Shown here: positions 62,885-64,000 of the stretch, piece after piece
Numbering within the stretch: the stretch's first letter is position 1
Layout of the letters: each line of letters starts with the position of its first letter
Source of the DNA: an uncultured Acidobacteriia bacterium
GTDB taxonomy: Bacteria; Acidobacteriota; Terriglobia; Bryobacterales; Bryobacteraceae
Length of the DNA stretch: 64,000 bases
Reading direction: 5' to 3'
Assembly (NCBI GenBank): GCA_903851195.1
Contig: CAINNJ010000033.1
Coordinates: 186,001-250,000, forward strand
Translations under genes and position numbers: made by a program
Notes under the pieces: generated by a model
What the model was told of the DNA's origin: nothing
The model's input: only the letters and a program-made list of their open reading frames with translations
Databases searched by the model: none

Positions 62885-63685
62885 GTGGACCTCGAAAGAA
62901 CGCTTCTCCGTAAAGTTGGCGAAGCCATACACCGCTTCAAAATGATTCGCGACGGCGATCGTATCGCCGTGGCCGTGTCGGGCGGTAAGGATTCGGTGAC
63001 CATGCTGGAGGCGCTCCTCCTGCTGCAGAAGCGGGCGCCGATCCACTTTTCGGTTTGTGCGTTCACGGTGGAACAGGGCAAATTTCTGGCTCCGGTGGAA
63101 GCGGTGGGCGAGTACATCCGGTCTCTCGGCGTCGAGTGGACGTATTTCACGGATAATTCCTCGCTGCGTCTGCTCGAAGAACAACCGGGCCACGGGTGCG
63201 ATCTCTGCAGCCGGTTCCGCAGACGGGCCGTTTATCAGATCGCGCGTGGCCTGCACTGCAACGTGATCGCCTTCGGGCACACGGCGGACGACTTCTGCGA
63301 ATCCCTGTTGCGCAACATTATGTACACCGGCCGGCTGAGCGGATTGCCCGCGGTCACCTATTCCCGGCAAAAGGATTTCCGCCTGATCCGCCCGCTGGTT
63401 TACGTGAATGAGGAAATCACGCGAGGCTGGGTGGAAGCGAAGGGTCTGCCCGTAGTGCCCTGTGGCTGCTCGCTGCGGACCGGCACCGTGCGGCGCGGCA
63501 TTCGGGAAACGCTGGCGGACTGGGAACGCGAAACGCCTCATTTGCGCGAAAACATCCTCAGCGCCATGGGCAATATCAACCATGGCCGCCTGCTCGACAC
63601 CCGCTACCTGGACCTCGACGGGGAGCAGGAAGAGGAGACGGTGGTCACCGGTTCGGAATTGCTGCCCGTCCTGCAGAACGCATGA
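62885..63685 (+). CDS. TtcA-like tRNA thiolation ATPase
   Basis: 266 residues with a GTG start. It has a PP-loop ATPase motif SGGKDSVTML (about 35-44), then the TtcA-type Cys pair C-x-x-C in HGCDLCSRFRR and the third Cys region PCGCSLRTGTVRRGIRE, which together could hold a [4Fe-4S] cluster. AFGHTADDFCESLLRNIMY is the usual adenylation loop. TtcA makes 2-thiocytidine at tRNA position 32; related TtuA and NcsA act elsewhere, so the target base is not certain. There is no Shine-Dalgarno; TAATCT lies 9 nt upstream. It overlaps the CmoB-like gene (ATGA). Confidence 0.88.
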   Translation: MDLERTLLRKVGEAIHRFKMIRDGDRIAVAVSGGKDSVTMLEALLLLQKRAPIHFSVCAFTVEQGKFLAPVEAVGEYIRSLGVEWTYFTDNSSLRLLEEQPGHGCDLCSRFRRRAVYQIARGLHCNVIAFGHTADDFCESLLRNIMYTGRLSGLPAVTYSRQKDFRLIRPLVYVNEEITRGWVEAKGLPVVPCGCSLRTGTVRRGIRETLADWERETPHLRENILSAMGNINHGRLLDTRYLDLDGEQEEETVVTGSELLPVLQNA

Positions 63686-64000
63686 GCGAGGCCCGCAACC
63701 CGGCAGTCATCGCGGCCAGCCAGCGGCAGATCGAGCGTCTCTCGAAACTGGGCTGGTATCACAGCATCGAACTGCCCGACGGTACGGTGATTCCGGGCCA
63801 CCAGTCCCTGGAACAGCAGCGGAAGCGCCTTAGCCAGTTTCCGCTTCCCCAGGATTTGCGGGGGAAGAAGGTGCTGGATATCGGCGCGTGGGACGGCTGG
63901 TTCAGCTTCGAAATGGAACGTCGCGGCGCGCAGGTGCTGGCCGTGGATGCCGCGAAGAACACCCGGCTGCTCGAAGCGCGGAGCATTCTCGGCTCGAAGA
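63682..64000 (+). CDS. CmoB/DUF1698-like SAM methyltransferase, 3' truncated by window edge
   Basis: An ATG at 63682, overlapping the previous stop as ATGA, opens a frame that runs off the window after 106 codons. The protein begins MSEARNPAVIAASQRQIERL, then WYHSIELPDGTVIPGHQSLE (substrate-side helix typical of CmoB-type enzymes) and the SAM-binding motif I VLDIGAWDGWFSFEMERRGA, with VLAVDA as motif II. The pattern fits tRNA (mo5U34)-type or related DUF1698 methyltransferases. Together with the thiolase upstream it suggests a tRNA-modification pair, but natural-product methyltransferases share this fold. Confidence 0.85.
   Translation, partial: MSEARNPAVIAASQRQIERLSKLGWYHSIELPDGTVIPGHQSLEQQRKRLSQFPLPQDLRGKKVLDIGAWDGWFSFEMERRGAQVLAVDAAKNTRLLEARSILGSK

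Overview
The window is GC-rich, densely packed bacterial DNA. It most resembles an Acidobacteriota genome of the Solibacter/Bryobacter type. The clues are an Oar-like TonB-dependent receptor with an N-terminal carboxypeptidase-regulatory domain, several ASPIC/UnbV (CRTAC1-like) FG-GAP propeller proteins mixed with TPR multihaem cytochromes, a DUF1800/DUF1501 pair, a quinoprotein with a cytochrome domain, a YncE/phosphoesterase fusion, and many GTG/TTG starts with weak ribosome sites. This is inference from gene content; no 16S rRNA gene is present. I saw no tRNA, rRNA, CRISPR array, transposase or prophage.

Layout. 1-2728: end of a NUDIX hydrolase, a small unknown gene, and a secreted quinoprotein-cytochrome. 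2835-17484: a respiratory or extracytoplasmic block. It has a TPR/ASPIC giant, then a minus-strand histidine kinase - response regulator - ASPIC/UnbV protein operon, and a divergent operon of five-haem cytochrome, second ASPIC/UnbV paralogue, amidase and seven-haem cytochrome. 17719-21573: a self-contained TonB-receptor unit with promoter and terminator. 21599-28872: MFS transporter, ArsR regulator and PLP dehydratase around a shared operator, a YncE/phosphoesterase, and an AtzH/AtzG-like fusion gene plus AtzE-like amidase behind a structured leader. 28935-40996: membrane and stress proteins, a HupE-like protein, the DUF1800/DUF1501 pair, a secreted repeat protein, and an Fe-S protein / Cys-His protein / amidohydrolase cluster. 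41000-53987: a modular PA14/Ig/FN3 protein, thrS - SMP-30 - rpoD, a TIM-barrel isomerase, an amino-sugar-like catabolic trio, a YCF48-like propeller and bpt. 54071-64000: penicillin acylase, a CHAT protease - sigma factor - zinc-finger anti-sigma-like locus, thioredoxin/MFS/GyrI-like genes, a TtcA-like thiolase and the start of a CmoB-like methyltransferase.

Many neighbours overlap by 4 nt (ATGA, GTGA, TTGA), which suggests translational coupling in these operons: 7618-9538, 12248-15282, 26897-28872, 29691-33098, 38156-40996, 49453-52190, 57128-60228, 60549-62317 and 62885-64000. The most promising undescribed systems are the CHAT/sigma/zinc-finger locus with a palindrome at its predicted transcription start, and the ferredoxin-like plus Cys/His-rich protein pair at 38156-39696.
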